Assembly: GCF_015714725.1 (NCBI RefSeq)
Contig: NZ_WBKM01000340.1
Coordinates: forward strand, 1-62,412
From: Nostoc sp. WHI
GTDB taxonomy: Bacteria > Cyanobacteriota > Cyanobacteriia > Cyanobacteriales > Nostocaceae
Reading direction: 5' to 3'
DNA: 62,412 nt
Shown piece by piece: positions 54,301 through 62,412 of this stretch. The notes beneath the pieces were generated by a model. It was given only the letters and a program-made list of their open reading frames with translations, ran no database searches and was not told where the DNA came from. Position 1 is the stretch's first letter; every line of letters begins with the position of its first letter. Both the position numbers and the translations under genes were made by a program.

Positions 54301-54887
54301 CAGAACTACGCCATATTAGTGACCCAGATTTGCTTAAGCGGGTGGATTTAGTTAAGCAAATTTTGGCGATGTCTGACCCCACTGCCAAGATTCCAGAATT
54401 AGCAATGTTACTCCTACCTATCAAAGATAAGGTGCAGGAGGCGCTAAAAACTCAAATCTATCAGGTGGAGAGTAAAAGCAAGGCAATGCGGGAGAAATTA
54501 GCTGAGTATGTGACTTCCGCTCACGAAGACATTTCTGCACAGCTAGACCTCAGCAATATCACCCAAGACATCGATAAAGTTGTCACCTCAGTTAACCAAG
54601 TAACAAGTATCGATTCTGCGATCGCACGTCAAAGTGAACTAGAAAGCATCCTCCCACAATTGCTGCAAAAAGTAGATCAGCAAGCCAATGAAATCATTCA
54701 GCGTCAGTCAAACAATGGCAGTAACGGCAAAGCTACTTGTGTCAAACCCATCGTATCGGTGCAGGTAGCGAGAGTTGCGCCTAAACCCCTACTGGAAACA
54801 CTCCAAGATGTGGATGTTTATCTAGAGGCGTTGCGGAAAACCCTATTGGATGAGATTCAACAAAATAATCGCGTTCGTCTTGAGTAA
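51345..54887 (+). CDS. brxC: BREX ATPase BrxC (P-loop)
   Basis: 1,180 residues. The Walker A is WISGFFGSGKSHFLK (about 66-80) and Walker B-like is LIFMVDEVGQYIG. Other typical parts are NELDRHFRTFFERY and GSAGKHLASGERSLLDAFQVA. BrxC is a DNA-binding ATPase and a core component of BREX. A long C-terminal helical region follows (coiled-coil-like, KAMREKLAEYV). Start ATG 51345 within the brxB stop. The next gene starts 64 bases later. Confidence 0.95.
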   Translation: MNIAELFQKDIHRNINGVIKVGQKDDENIRQELEEYVVTNELDRHFRTFFERYTNALSNPTDKMGVWISGFFGSGKSHFLKILSYLLANHQLETSRALDYFDEKRIPDPMLQALIAQAAHSSCDVILFNIDSKADANNKNHKESITKVFQKVFDEHLGYFWTVLPIADFERQLDRQGKYAAFQQAFLAESGLEWKENRDAWGFHQDAIASALQTSTGMSAEAANRLLDFSEQNYTLSPEKFAGMVKQYLDSKGPQHRLIFMVDEVGQYIGEDSKLMLNLQTVVEDLGTYCLGKAWVVVTSQEAMDEITKNKIKGEDFSKIIGRFYRPLNLSSANTDEVIKLRLLGKTDAARAGLEALYSQKIAILRNQIAFTQDSADMPGYGNPQDFFTAYPFIPYQFNLLQKVFTQIRLMGSAGKHLASGERSLLDAFQVASQAVAGEPLGVLVPFHTFYMAVEGFLDSSINQVIIQAGRNPQLHSFDIDLLKTLFMVKYLKEIRANLDNLTTLSLSNIDQDKLALRQQVEAALGRLERQTLIQRNGDEYIFLTHEEQDIGREIKNTQVDSIKVLKELQQLIWDSIFTDKELRYSQRHKYPFNRKLDEQTFGQQTNDLTLHIVTPYAESYAAMQDDAFCIGTTGSRYEVLVRLPDNQRLLDDLNILIKTDEYLRLKNSSNLSPSIQRILIARGDENSKRRQELKVILEDLIARADVFACGSKLEIRSRDTKSLLNEGLSYLVGNVYQKLGYVASGFENEDQVSNALTRESQEQDINGQPVNVAAHSEMRAWLMEETRLRRLVSIKALVDKFAVRPYGWSEFDTLGVMAELANKGSIELRHAQGNVNLHDKGLVMQLRSRKEIDKYTVRLTDEINPANLKIAKDMASDLLNGNMSSDPQLLFEQYKNALTKRSQELESWLIQAEGGLPFAELLRTNLDLLTELLSKDSAAKFFDTFRQRRDDIEEFIEDVQKLQSFFSTQIKLFQQARNDLKTLEPELRHISDPDLLKRVDLVKQILAMSDPTAKIPELAMLLLPIKDKVQEALKTQIYQVESKSKAMREKLAEYVTSAHEDISAQLDLSNITQDIDKVVTSVNQVTSIDSAIARQSELESILPQLLQKVDQQANEIIQRQSNNGSNGKATCVKPIVSVQVARVAPKPLLETLQDVDVYLEALRKTLLDEIQQNNRVRLE

Positions 54888-54951
54888 TATTACTTATTTC
54901 TACCAATCATTTTCCTACCTTTATTGCATCACCCTATTCCCTCATCAGCTT

Positions 54952-57900
54952 ATGAACCGCACTGCTATCAAAAACTTTGCTATTTGGGCGCGTCGTTACC
55001 TACGAGAACAAGTTAAAGCCCGTGCTGCTCAATTTGGCATAACTCACAAAAGTATTACAGAACCTCAGACAGTTGCAGGTGGACTGCTGGTAGCGGGTCA
55101 AACGCTAAATACCACGGAAGCAAACCAATATCATCAACTGCAAAATCGCTTGCAAGATTTAACCCTAAGTTCCAGCCAACCCCAGGCGGTAGATGCGCTG
55201 ATAGATGAAATTGCCTACACCTGGTTTAACCGTTTGGCGGCGTTGCGGTTTATGGAGGTGAATAGATATATCGGGCGGGTGTTGAGTAGTAGCGACTCCA
55301 ATTTGGTAGACCCTGATTTGTTACGGGATGCTAGTTCTATTGCCGAAATGGGGGATTTACCTGGACTTGACTTGGATACTCTCAATGAGTGGCGCAGTTT
55401 TGCCAATCACGATCCCAATCCCGATGAGTTTCTTTACCGCCGTCTGCTGTTAGCTCAGTGTAAAGCTTTGGCAGAGGGAATTCCGGCACTGTTTGACCCT
55501 CGCCAGAACTACCAAGCGCTGTTTTTGCCTGGAAATTTATTAAATCAGGATTCAATTGTACGGCGGCTGGTAAAGGAGATTCCAGAGGAGGACTGGCAGA
55601 ATATTGAAGTAGTGGGTTGGCTGTATCAGTTCTACATTTCGGAACGCAAGGATGAGGTAATTGGGGCAAAGTCGAAGGTTGCGGCCGCAGATATTCCAGC
55701 AGCGACTCAATTGTTTACCCCCCACTGGATTGTTCGGTATATGGTGGAGAACAGTTTAGGGCGGTTGTGGTTAGAGGCGCACCCGGAATCACGCTTGCGT
55801 GAATATATGCCTTACTATTTGGAAAATCCTAACGATAATGGTGAGGGAGAAAAACCGCAAGCTTTAACGCCTCAAGAGTTGACAGTGATAGACCCTGCTT
55901 GTGGTAGTGGCCATATTTTGGTGTATGCGTTTGATTTGCTGTTTGAAATCTACAAAGAGCAAGGTTACTTAGAGCGCGATATTCCGGCGCTGATTTTGAC
56001 GCACAATTTATATGGTTTAGATATTGATGAACGTGCTGCACAGTTGACAAGTTTTGCGGTATTGATGAAGGCAAGGGCGAAGAATTCGCGGATTTTGCGG
56101 AAATCTCTGGCTTTGAATATTATTGCGGTGCGTCCTACCCATAGTCAGACTTTACCACCTGCTACAGAATTGAATGCTGAAGATTGGCAACCGTTAATTG
56201 AGGCTTTTAAGGATGCAGATAATTTAGGAAGTTTAATTACTACGCCAGCTTTTGATGGTGAGAAGTTGAAATGGCAATTAAATAACTTAGAGGCAAGTGA
56301 TTCACTATTTCGAGAGTGTATTCCGGCTTTACAAGCGTTATTGTTACAGGCAGAGTTGTTGATGAATAGGTATTGGGTTGTGGTTGCAAATCCGCCTTAT
56401 ATGGGAAGTAAAAGTTTAAATGATGTTTTAAGAAGTTTTGCCAATAAAAATTATCCTGATTCTAAATCAGACGCTTTCTCTATATTTATTGAGCGTTTTT
56501 TAAATATGAGTTTACAAAACGGGTTCATCGGCTTAATGACACCATTTACTTGGATGTTTTTAAGTTCTTATGAGAAATTACGTAGACGTATATTAAGTGA
56601 AAATACAATAACTAGCCTTATTAGACCGGAATATCATGCGTTTTTTGATTCAGCCTTTGTACCAATATGCGCTTTTACTCTATTGAATAAAGCTTTACCT
56701 GAATATCAAGGGACTTTTATTGACCTTAATAAATTTTATGGGGCTGATTTGCAACCAGTTAAGGTTTTAGAAGCAATTAAAAATCCTGATTGTGGATATC
56801 TTTATTATGCAAAGGCGGCTGATTTTGCAAAGATTCCGGGAAGTACAATTGCTTACTGGGCTAGCCAAAAAATTATTAAACTATTTGAAAATTGCTCTCC
56901 TTTGTATCAAACTGCAACACCAAGAGCAGGAATGATTACAGGTAATAATGATAGATTTATTCGATTATGGTACGAGGTAAGTTTTTTCAAACTTGGTATA
57001 GGTTTTGAAAGTAAGGCAATAGCTCAAGAAAGTAAATTTCAATGGTTTCCATATCAAAAAGGTGGTGAATTTAGGAAATGGTTCGGCAATGTTGAATATA
57101 TCGTTAATTGGTACGATGATGGCAAAGAAATTAAAACAACAAAAGACAGGAACGGAAAAGTTCCAGCACATGCTTTTAATGATAATTATATTTTTAAACC
57201 TAATGTAAATTGGACAGGAGTAACATCTAGCAGTTTTTCTACAAGAATTACTCAAAAAGGAATGTTATTTGATGCTGGAGGTTCGGCAGTTTTTCCTGAA
57301 AAAGAATTTATCGCTATACTGGGTGGATTTCTCAATTCTCATATAGCCAATCATTTGTTAAGTCTAATTAACCCTAGCCTTAATTTCCAAGCATGGAACA
57401 TTGGTAATTTACCATTAATCAAAATAAATGATAATACAAAAAAAATAATCAACTCTATTGTTAGCCAGTTATTTCAACAATCTCGCCAAGACTGGGACGA
57501 CTTTGAAACATCCTGGGACTTCCAAACCCACCCCTTATTACGCCACAATACCAAACACATCTCCGAAGCCTTCACCATTTGGCAAAGCAAATCAGAAACC
57601 GCCTTCCGCGAACTCCAACGCCTAGAAGAAGAAAACAACCGCTACTGGATAGAAGCATACGGCTTACAAGACGAACTCACCCCAGAAGTACCCGACGACC
57701 AAATCACCATTCGCCGCGCTGACTTAAACAAAGATATCCGTTCCCTCATCTCCTACGCTGTCGGCTGTATCATGGGGCGCTACTCCCTCGACAAACCCGG
57801 ACTCATCCACGCCGGACAACCATTTGACTCCACCCTACACCAAACCTTAAGCGCCAGCAGTGATGCAATTATTCCCATCACAGACCAAGCATACTTTGAT

Positions 57901-58509
57901 AACGACATAGTTACTCGCTTCATAGAATTTCTGCGCGTCGCTTACAGCCCCGAAACCCTTACCGAAAACCTCAACTTCATCGCCAACGCCCTCACCCTCA
58001 AAAACGGCGAAAGCGCCCAAGAACGCATCCGCCGCTACTTTCTGCAAGAATTCATTTCTGACCACATTCAAACTTATAAAAAACGCCCCATTTACTGGCT
58101 GTTTACCAGTGGAAAAAAACGAGCTTTTGGCGCATTACTATATTTACACCGTTACAGCGAAGATGCTCTTGCTCGTATCCGCACCGATTATGTTTTGGAA
58201 TTGCAAGTCAAACTAGATGGGGAAATTGCCAGGGCGCAACAACAGCTAGATAATACCACTTCTAGTGCTGCTAAAAAAGCTACCACAAACCGCCTGAAAG
58301 AACTGCAAGCCCAACAGCTAGAACTGCGAGATTACCAAGCCAAGCTGCAAACCCAAGCCGATGCGCGAATTAATCTTGACCTTGACGATGGTGTAGCGTA
58401 CAACTACACGCGTTTCAAAGGTTTAGTTTATGAAGGTGCAGATTTGAAAATAGCCGACCTAGAGAAAGCCGCTCAATGGAAATTAGAGCTATTGAAACAG
58501 GCTGAATAA
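54952..58509 (+). CDS. pglX: BREX adenine methyltransferase PglX
   Basis: 1,185 residues from ATG 54952 (open frame upstream lies in brxC and the gap; MNRTAIKNFAIWARRYLREQV is the typical family start). SAM motif I is DPACGSGHILVYAFDLL (about 314) and catalytic motif IV is NPPYMGSKS (about 480). PglX (BrxX) methylates one strand of a short asymmetric target and so marks self DNA. The central part (about 56380-57480) is clearly more AT-rich than the flanks and probably includes the target-recognition domain. Same operon as brxB and brxC. Confidence 0.95.
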   Translation: MNRTAIKNFAIWARRYLREQVKARAAQFGITHKSITEPQTVAGGLLVAGQTLNTTEANQYHQLQNRLQDLTLSSSQPQAVDALIDEIAYTWFNRLAALRFMEVNRYIGRVLSSSDSNLVDPDLLRDASSIAEMGDLPGLDLDTLNEWRSFANHDPNPDEFLYRRLLLAQCKALAEGIPALFDPRQNYQALFLPGNLLNQDSIVRRLVKEIPEEDWQNIEVVGWLYQFYISERKDEVIGAKSKVAAADIPAATQLFTPHWIVRYMVENSLGRLWLEAHPESRLREYMPYYLENPNDNGEGEKPQALTPQELTVIDPACGSGHILVYAFDLLFEIYKEQGYLERDIPALILTHNLYGLDIDERAAQLTSFAVLMKARAKNSRILRKSLALNIIAVRPTHSQTLPPATELNAEDWQPLIEAFKDADNLGSLITTPAFDGEKLKWQLNNLEASDSLFRECIPALQALLLQAELLMNRYWVVVANPPYMGSKSLNDVLRSFANKNYPDSKSDAFSIFIERFLNMSLQNGFIGLMTPFTWMFLSSYEKLRRRILSENTITSLIRPEYHAFFDSAFVPICAFTLLNKALPEYQGTFIDLNKFYGADLQPVKVLEAIKNPDCGYLYYAKAADFAKIPGSTIAYWASQKIIKLFENCSPLYQTATPRAGMITGNNDRFIRLWYEVSFFKLGIGFESKAIAQESKFQWFPYQKGGEFRKWFGNVEYIVNWYDDGKEIKTTKDRNGKVPAHAFNDNYIFKPNVNWTGVTSSSFSTRITQKGMLFDAGGSAVFPEKEFIAILGGFLNSHIANHLLSLINPSLNFQAWNIGNLPLIKINDNTKKIINSIVSQLFQQSRQDWDDFETSWDFQTHPLLRHNTKHISEAFTIWQSKSETAFRELQRLEEENNRYWIEAYGLQDELTPEVPDDQITIRRADLNKDIRSLISYAVGCIMGRYSLDKPGLIHAGQPFDSTLHQTLSASSDAIIPITDQAYFDNDIVTRFIEFLRVAYSPETLTENLNFIANALTLKNGESAQERIRRYFLQEFISDHIQTYKKRPIYWLFTSGKKRAFGALLYLHRYSEDALARIRTDYVLELQVKLDGEIARAQQQLDNTTSSAAKKATTNRLKELQAQQLELRDYQAKLQTQADARINLDLDDGVAYNYTRFKGLVYEGADLKIADLEKAAQWKLELLKQAE

Positions 58510-58621
58510 AAGCCAATACATTTTTTTAACAACTATGTAGGATTGGCAGAGAGTACTTACCATATATGAGTCTGGTTACATACCTGTAATGCCGTAGGCG
58601 TTAGCTTGCCGCAGATTACTA

Positions 58622-58654
58622 AGTGAGAGCATTTATAAAATAAATGCTCTCACT
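58622..58654. terminator. bidirectional terminator between pglX and AIPR gene
   Basis: AGTGAGAGCATTTA (58622-58635) pairs perfectly with 58641-58654 around a 5-base loop. It lies between convergent genes. Confidence 0.75.
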
Positions 58655-58689
58655 GACTACAGAAATTCATTAGGTATTAAGCTTTTTAT

Positions 58690-60729
58690 TTAGTCTATTG
58701 TTTCAACCCTTTTTGCACGTGCTTTAGTATCATTCTCCATTTCAAAACAGACCTTTGTTTTAGGAATTAACTTTGCTATATCTCCTTTATAAGCCCGATT
58801 GTCAAAATATACATTTTCATATTGAAATCCGCGTCTGATAAAAGCATACCACCAATCATTAGTAGGTATAATTTTCAAAATAGTTCCTTCATACATTGTT
58901 ATGACATCTTTTTCTTTTGTTTGAAATGTATTGTGAATAAAATGCTTGTGTGCTTGTTGAATAAGCAAATCAGTAAATTCTTTATTACCTCTAACATTAA
59001 TCAGACTTTTACTTTCTCCCCATAGGCTTTGTGTTGCATCAAAAACTTGTAAAACTTTATGCATTTGGTTTTCAAATTGCGGTTCTCTTAAATTACTTAA
59101 TATTTTATCGCAATAGTTTTCTAAGCCTTTTGATTTTGTGAGTTTCTGTGGGAAAATGCCTATACTATACTTAAATAGTAAATAAAGGTGAGCTTTATAT
59201 GTCCTATATTTCTTATCAATTTTCTCTTCTCTGAAATATTTTTCAAACATATACCAAGTCAAAGCACCAAGATAGTAAGGATAGGGATAATGATCCTCTC
59301 TAAAAATTTTTCTTTTTTCTTTATCCCCAGCATATTCTTCTAATAACTTTGCTTCATGTTTATGTGAGTCATGAGGAGCTTCAAGAAACATAGCTACAAA
59401 TGTCTGAGTTAAAATTCTCAAATTTACTATTTGTGTTTTCTTGATAAGTGAATCATTGTTATATTGTTTTGCACGTCTCTCATAATAAATCTTTATATCA
59501 TTTTCAAAAGCAATAAAGAATGGCTCTAAGGTTTGTTGATGAAAGGGAAGTGTTGTTTCAAAAGCCTCTTCTAAAACTTGATTTTGCTTATTTGTACCTC
59601 TAACTATTTGATTTGATATGTTGAGATTTTCTGTAGAAATTAGCCTGACTATAAGTTGTACTCGGTTAATATTAGGATTTTCTTTTAGATTGAAAAGCGA
59701 ATGGCTAGTTTGACAACCATTAACAATCTGAGGATTTTCTATTTTAACTAACTTATCCTTAACTTGTTCAAAGTCATTACAAACTATTGTGATACCGTTA
59801 TTGCAAAGCAAAAACATCTCAGGACTATCTATAATAGTTTGTTCAATTTCACTATTGACCGTGCCTTTTTCACCTAAGTAATCACGAACATTATCATTAA
59901 ATAAAGAACGGCGTAATGCACCATCTTCTTTTGTTAAAATTTTCAATAATTCTATAGCGTTACAAGTAAAGGCATAAGCTTTTTTAACATCAGCTTGAGA
60001 ATCAACTATCAGTGGAAAAATATCGTTAATATTAAGCTGAACTTCAAACTTATTTTCTAATTCCCTACAAAACTTAATTAATTGTTTTGCACCTACTGAT
60101 TTAATCTCTATATTATCAAAAGAATATTCGTTTTCTGTAAGTTCATCTTTTAATAATTTTTGATTACCTACAAAATGTTCATTAGTCTGTTCTGTCCCAG
60201 TGGTAACATAATAAAGAGAGAGACTAGGGTTTTTATCCCATTTTGAAATTACCTTTTCGTCTGAATAAATGAAATCTTTAATCTTTCTTAATTCTTTTAT
60301 TTTACTGTTTTCCGGTAAATAACTTTCTGATGAAAAGAAGTTTTTAACACCAGCACCAAAACAATTAAATTCTGCCGTATCAAACTTTTGACGCATTTTA
60401 GATTGAATAAAAACAAATTCAATATTGATTTTTTTGTTGTTTTGATAAATTTCTCGTATTTCGTCAATATTGCGTATTAATCTGTCATTAACTTTGATTC
60501 CAATCCCATCGAGACCAGTATCGTTACCACCGCCAATACCTACAAAATCTAACAATTCTGCATCTGCTGTGAAAATATCTGGGTAGTCTAAACTGAACAA
60601 AACATAATTCACGAATTTTTCAAAAGCATTTGCCTCTTTATCTCTGTTTTCTTCAGAGGATGCAGTTGTAGTATCTATTTCAAATGATTTCTTAAAGTTA
60701 TTGAAATGGCTTTTCAGAATAATGTCCAT
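58690..60729 (-). CDS. AIPR-family abortive-infection protein
   Basis: 679 residues from ATG 60729 (GGAG six bases upstream; the ATG 21 bases upstream lacks a site). The N-terminal domain may be a restriction-endonuclease-like fold: LLDFVGIGGGNDTGLDGIGIK and, after a hydrophobic strand, EFVFIQSKMRQKFD (Asp...Gln-x-Lys pattern). The central part FLLCNNGITIVCNDFEQV... and NPQIVNGCQTSHSLF is the AIPR signature. AIPR proteins are linked to phage-resistance by abortive infection. The gene is much more AT-rich than its neighbours and convergent with pglX. It splits the BREX cluster. Confidence 0.88.
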   Translation of the reverse strand: MDIILKSHFNNFKKSFEIDTTTASSEENRDKEANAFEKFVNYVLFSLDYPDIFTADAELLDFVGIGGGNDTGLDGIGIKVNDRLIRNIDEIREIYQNNKKINIEFVFIQSKMRQKFDTAEFNCFGAGVKNFFSSESYLPENSKIKELRKIKDFIYSDEKVISKWDKNPSLSLYYVTTGTEQTNEHFVGNQKLLKDELTENEYSFDNIEIKSVGAKQLIKFCRELENKFEVQLNINDIFPLIVDSQADVKKAYAFTCNAIELLKILTKEDGALRRSLFNDNVRDYLGEKGTVNSEIEQTIIDSPEMFLLCNNGITIVCNDFEQVKDKLVKIENPQIVNGCQTSHSLFNLKENPNINRVQLIVRLISTENLNISNQIVRGTNKQNQVLEEAFETTLPFHQQTLEPFFIAFENDIKIYYERRAKQYNNDSLIKKTQIVNLRILTQTFVAMFLEAPHDSHKHEAKLLEEYAGDKEKRKIFREDHYPYPYYLGALTWYMFEKYFREEKIDKKYRTYKAHLYLLFKYSIGIFPQKLTKSKGLENYCDKILSNLREPQFENQMHKVLQVFDATQSLWGESKSLINVRGNKEFTDLLIQQAHKHFIHNTFQTKEKDVITMYEGTILKIIPTNDWWYAFIRRGFQYENVYFDNRAYKGDIAKLIPKTKVCFEMENDTKARAKRVETID

Positions 60730-61054
60730 AACTTGCTCCGAAATATACACTTAATTTAGTGTAGTGAACTATACTGTAAAATGTCCAGTGTAATATTCAC
60801 TAATTTATGGCATACTTCGCTATCAAGCCAAAAATGCTTAATCATCAAGTATTAAACATAATTTTTCGTGTTGAACTATAACTAAAGCAACAAAAATACT
60901 GAGAAATAAGAGTATGAAGCTAAACTAGAATAGATTTTTTGCTAAGTAAAATAATTACTAAGCATTACTTTGACTTAGGTGGTATTATTTAATTAGGGCA
61001 AAAAAATCGTAAATTTTCTCTGCAAATCCCCAGACTAACGGAATTTCGGAATTA
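60730..61054. promoter_or_regulatory. divergent intergenic region of AIPR and pglZ genes
   Basis: 325 bases, AT-rich, holding both promoters. The TTAATTTAGTGTAGTGAACTATACTG stretch near 60751-60775 and TAGTGAACTATACTGTA contain imperfect palindromes next to the AIPR start. No gene or transposon end is seen. Confidence 0.4.
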
Positions 61055-62412
61055 ATGAACACCGCTCGTATCCAAAACACCCTACAAACCCTGTTTCAAG
61101 ATTCTGCCCGTTGGTTACACCCAGGACGGCGGATTGTGTTTTGGTACGACCCTGACCAACAATTTGCCAGCAGCTTCAATGAACTCCAACTCCAAGGCGT
61201 AGAAAAACTCCAACTTGCTGATACTGCCTTTACCGTCAAATATCACCTGCTGGTCGAGCAACCCAATCAAGCTTTTCTACTATACGCCCCCTTTCCCGAA
61301 CCTGCGCCCCAAGAAAACTGGCTTCTAGACATCCAAAAAAGCGGTTTAACCTTCTCTGCTGACCCCGCCGCCCTCATCTATGCAGATTTAGGATTGCGAT
61401 CGCGCCGCCTGGAAATTGTCATCCGGGAATATGATAAATTCTTTAAAAGCCGCAAACGGACAGAAGCCCTGCAAGCAATGGGTATTTCCCCCGATAGCGA
61501 CGAACGGGGATTACTCCTGGCTATGCTTTCCGTCCTCGCAGGCTTAAAAGTACCCGATGCAGGGACACTGATTCGGCGGGTGCTGCTGGGAGGGTTATTA
61601 GAGTCTGATAACACCCTCTGGTCTGATATTGAGCGTTTTATCTCCCCTGAAGCCTTCTGGGAGGTAGTCCAAGAACACACGGACTTTCCTAAGCAAAACC
61701 CCAGTTTAAACAAGTTATTCGTGCAGTTGCTAATCACCCATTTTGCTAAATCTCTGCACGGTACCATCCCGCCCCAGGTAGCCAACCAAGTCATCACTCC
61801 TGGACAACGGGCTTATGCCTTTATCGACCAGTGGATGCGCGACCAGCAGGATTCTCTAGGCTGGAAGATCCTTAGCAGTGAGGTAGCAGAACAATTACAT
61901 ATATTTGATGCTATAGAGAATTTAGAGCCGGAAGTTTTATTTGAAGCAGCGAGTTTCGAGGTAGTGGATAAGGTATTAATCCGCACCTGCGTTAAAACAC
62001 TGCAAATGCAAATGGGGCAACAAATAACGGAATTGATACCCTGGCGAACTTGGTTACAGGCACGTCATACCCTGATTTGGTTTCCCCAGTATGAGAAGAT
62101 TTATCAAGCATTAGAAGCTGCGATCGCTCTGTTGGAATTTAAGCAGCAGTATCCAGAAGGATTCCGCCAGCCAGCCCCACTTCTCTTCAAAGCCTACGCC
62201 AGCGATTTACACTCTTTTGACAAAGCTTACCGCCACTTTATCGTCAAGAGCGATGATGCCCAAGGGGATATCCTCAAGGGTTTAATTGACGATGTGGAAA
62301 ATCTATATACCCAATGGTTCCTAGATGGTCTAGGAGAAGCTTGGTCTGATGCCCTTGGCGAAGAAGGCAAGGGGGCAAAGGGGCAAGGAGAAAAGGGGGA
62401 AATCCTCCCCCC
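61055..62412 (+). CDS. pglZ: BREX phosphatase-like protein PglZ (partial, runs off window)
   Basis: 452 codons are visible and no stop is reached. ATG 61055. The N-terminus RRIVFWYDPDQQFASSFNEL and later LDIQKSGLTFSADPAALIYADLGLRSRRLEIVIREY are the type A PglZ pattern; the alkaline-phosphatase fold comes later and is outside the window. PglZ is a required BREX core component. The last about 17 codons are G-rich low complexity (GEEGKGAKGQGEKGE), in frame, and look like a repeat insertion. BrxL, if present, should follow. Confidence 0.9.
   Translation, partial: MNTARIQNTLQTLFQDSARWLHPGRRIVFWYDPDQQFASSFNELQLQGVEKLQLADTAFTVKYHLLVEQPNQAFLLYAPFPEPAPQENWLLDIQKSGLTFSADPAALIYADLGLRSRRLEIVIREYDKFFKSRKRTEALQAMGISPDSDERGLLLAMLSVLAGLKVPDAGTLIRRVLLGGLLESDNTLWSDIERFISPEAFWEVVQEHTDFPKQNPSLNKLFVQLLITHFAKSLHGTIPPQVANQVITPGQRAYAFIDQWMRDQQDSLGWKILSSEVAEQLHIFDAIENLEPEVLFEAASFEVVDKVLIRTCVKTLQMQMGQQITELIPWRTWLQARHTLIWFPQYEKIYQALEAAIALLEFKQQYPEGFRQPAPLLFKAYASDLHSFDKAYRHFIVKSDDAQGDILKGLIDDVENLYTQWFLDGLGEAWSDALGEEGKGAKGQGEKGEILP

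Larger units (their letters stand above)
46922..62412. mobile_element. type V-K CAST element (partial; one end in window)
   Basis: Inferred extent: from the terminal repeat at 46922 to the window edge. Visible modules in order: transposon end, homing guide, CRISPR array, tracrRNA, cas12k (minus), cvkR (plus), and a BREX-like cargo with AIPR. tnsB, tnsC, tniQ and the second end are not present and are expected to the right. No sequence like the reverse of TGTACAGTGAC is visible between 50,000 and 62,412, so the cargo belongs to the element unless the transposase genes were lost. Confidence 0.8.

Noticed and set aside
54850..54951. Upstream extension of pglX
   Set aside because: It overlaps the brxC end and codes for a non-family hydrophobic stretch; MNRTAIKNF is the family start.
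58510..58689. Second CAST end between pglX and the AIPR gene
   Set aside because: The hairpin there is a terminator; no TGTACA or TnsB repeats.
61378..61797. Minus-strand open frame inside pglZ
   Set aside because: Shadow of the pglZ gene; the plus-strand product matches the family.

Overview
This window looks like a chromosomal stretch from a heterocyst-forming cyanobacterium, most likely Nostoc or a close relative. HIP1-type GCGATCGC sites are dense. The intergenic DNA is full of the repeat families typical of Nostoc. Several genes are markers of the group: hetF with an upstream array of NsiR1-like small RNAs, a short cyanophycin synthetase of the CphA2 type, a PII protein with Ser49, and a PEP-CTERM surface protein.

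Positions 1-46,920 are mostly housekeeping and metabolism: thiD, glnB, rdgB, a phosphohexomutase, the NsiR1 array plus hetF, two Uma2 genes, a Na/Pi transporter, txlA, cphA2 and cphB, a parvulin isomerase, a HEAT-repeat/NTPase membrane protein, a tocopherol-type methyltransferase, the K+ pair ktrB-ktrA, DAHP synthase, ureE-ureF, a 1,602-residue DUF4157 toxin-like protein with a possible immunity partner, a PA14/Calx-beta sugar dehydrogenase, mgtE, an inositol-phosphatase-like gene, and a B12-riboswitch operon (DUF1636-cobK). There are two loci of one 21-bp minisatellite family, a MITE, and at least two pseudogenes (DUF29, TPR).

At 46,843-46,916 lies tRNA-Val(GAC). Six bases after it begins one end of a type V-K CRISPR-associated transposon (CAST): TGTACA followed by five TnsB-type direct repeats, a truncated repeat carrying an 18-nt guide that exactly matches the neighbouring tRNA-Val (with a GTT PAM), a seven-repeat CRISPR array, the tracrRNA, nuclease-dead Cas12k, and the divergent MerR-type repressor CvkR with a near-consensus operator. 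The transposase genes (tnsB, tnsC, tniQ) and the second end are not in the window and should lie to the right.

The element's cargo, as far as it can be seen, is a BREX phage-defence cluster: brxB, brxC, pglX, a convergent AIPR-family gene, and pglZ, which runs off the window. No brxA sits at its usual place. The right 15.5 kb is therefore best read as an RNA-guided transposon that homed to a tRNA gene carrying a BREX defence island. This is the most notable content of the window.
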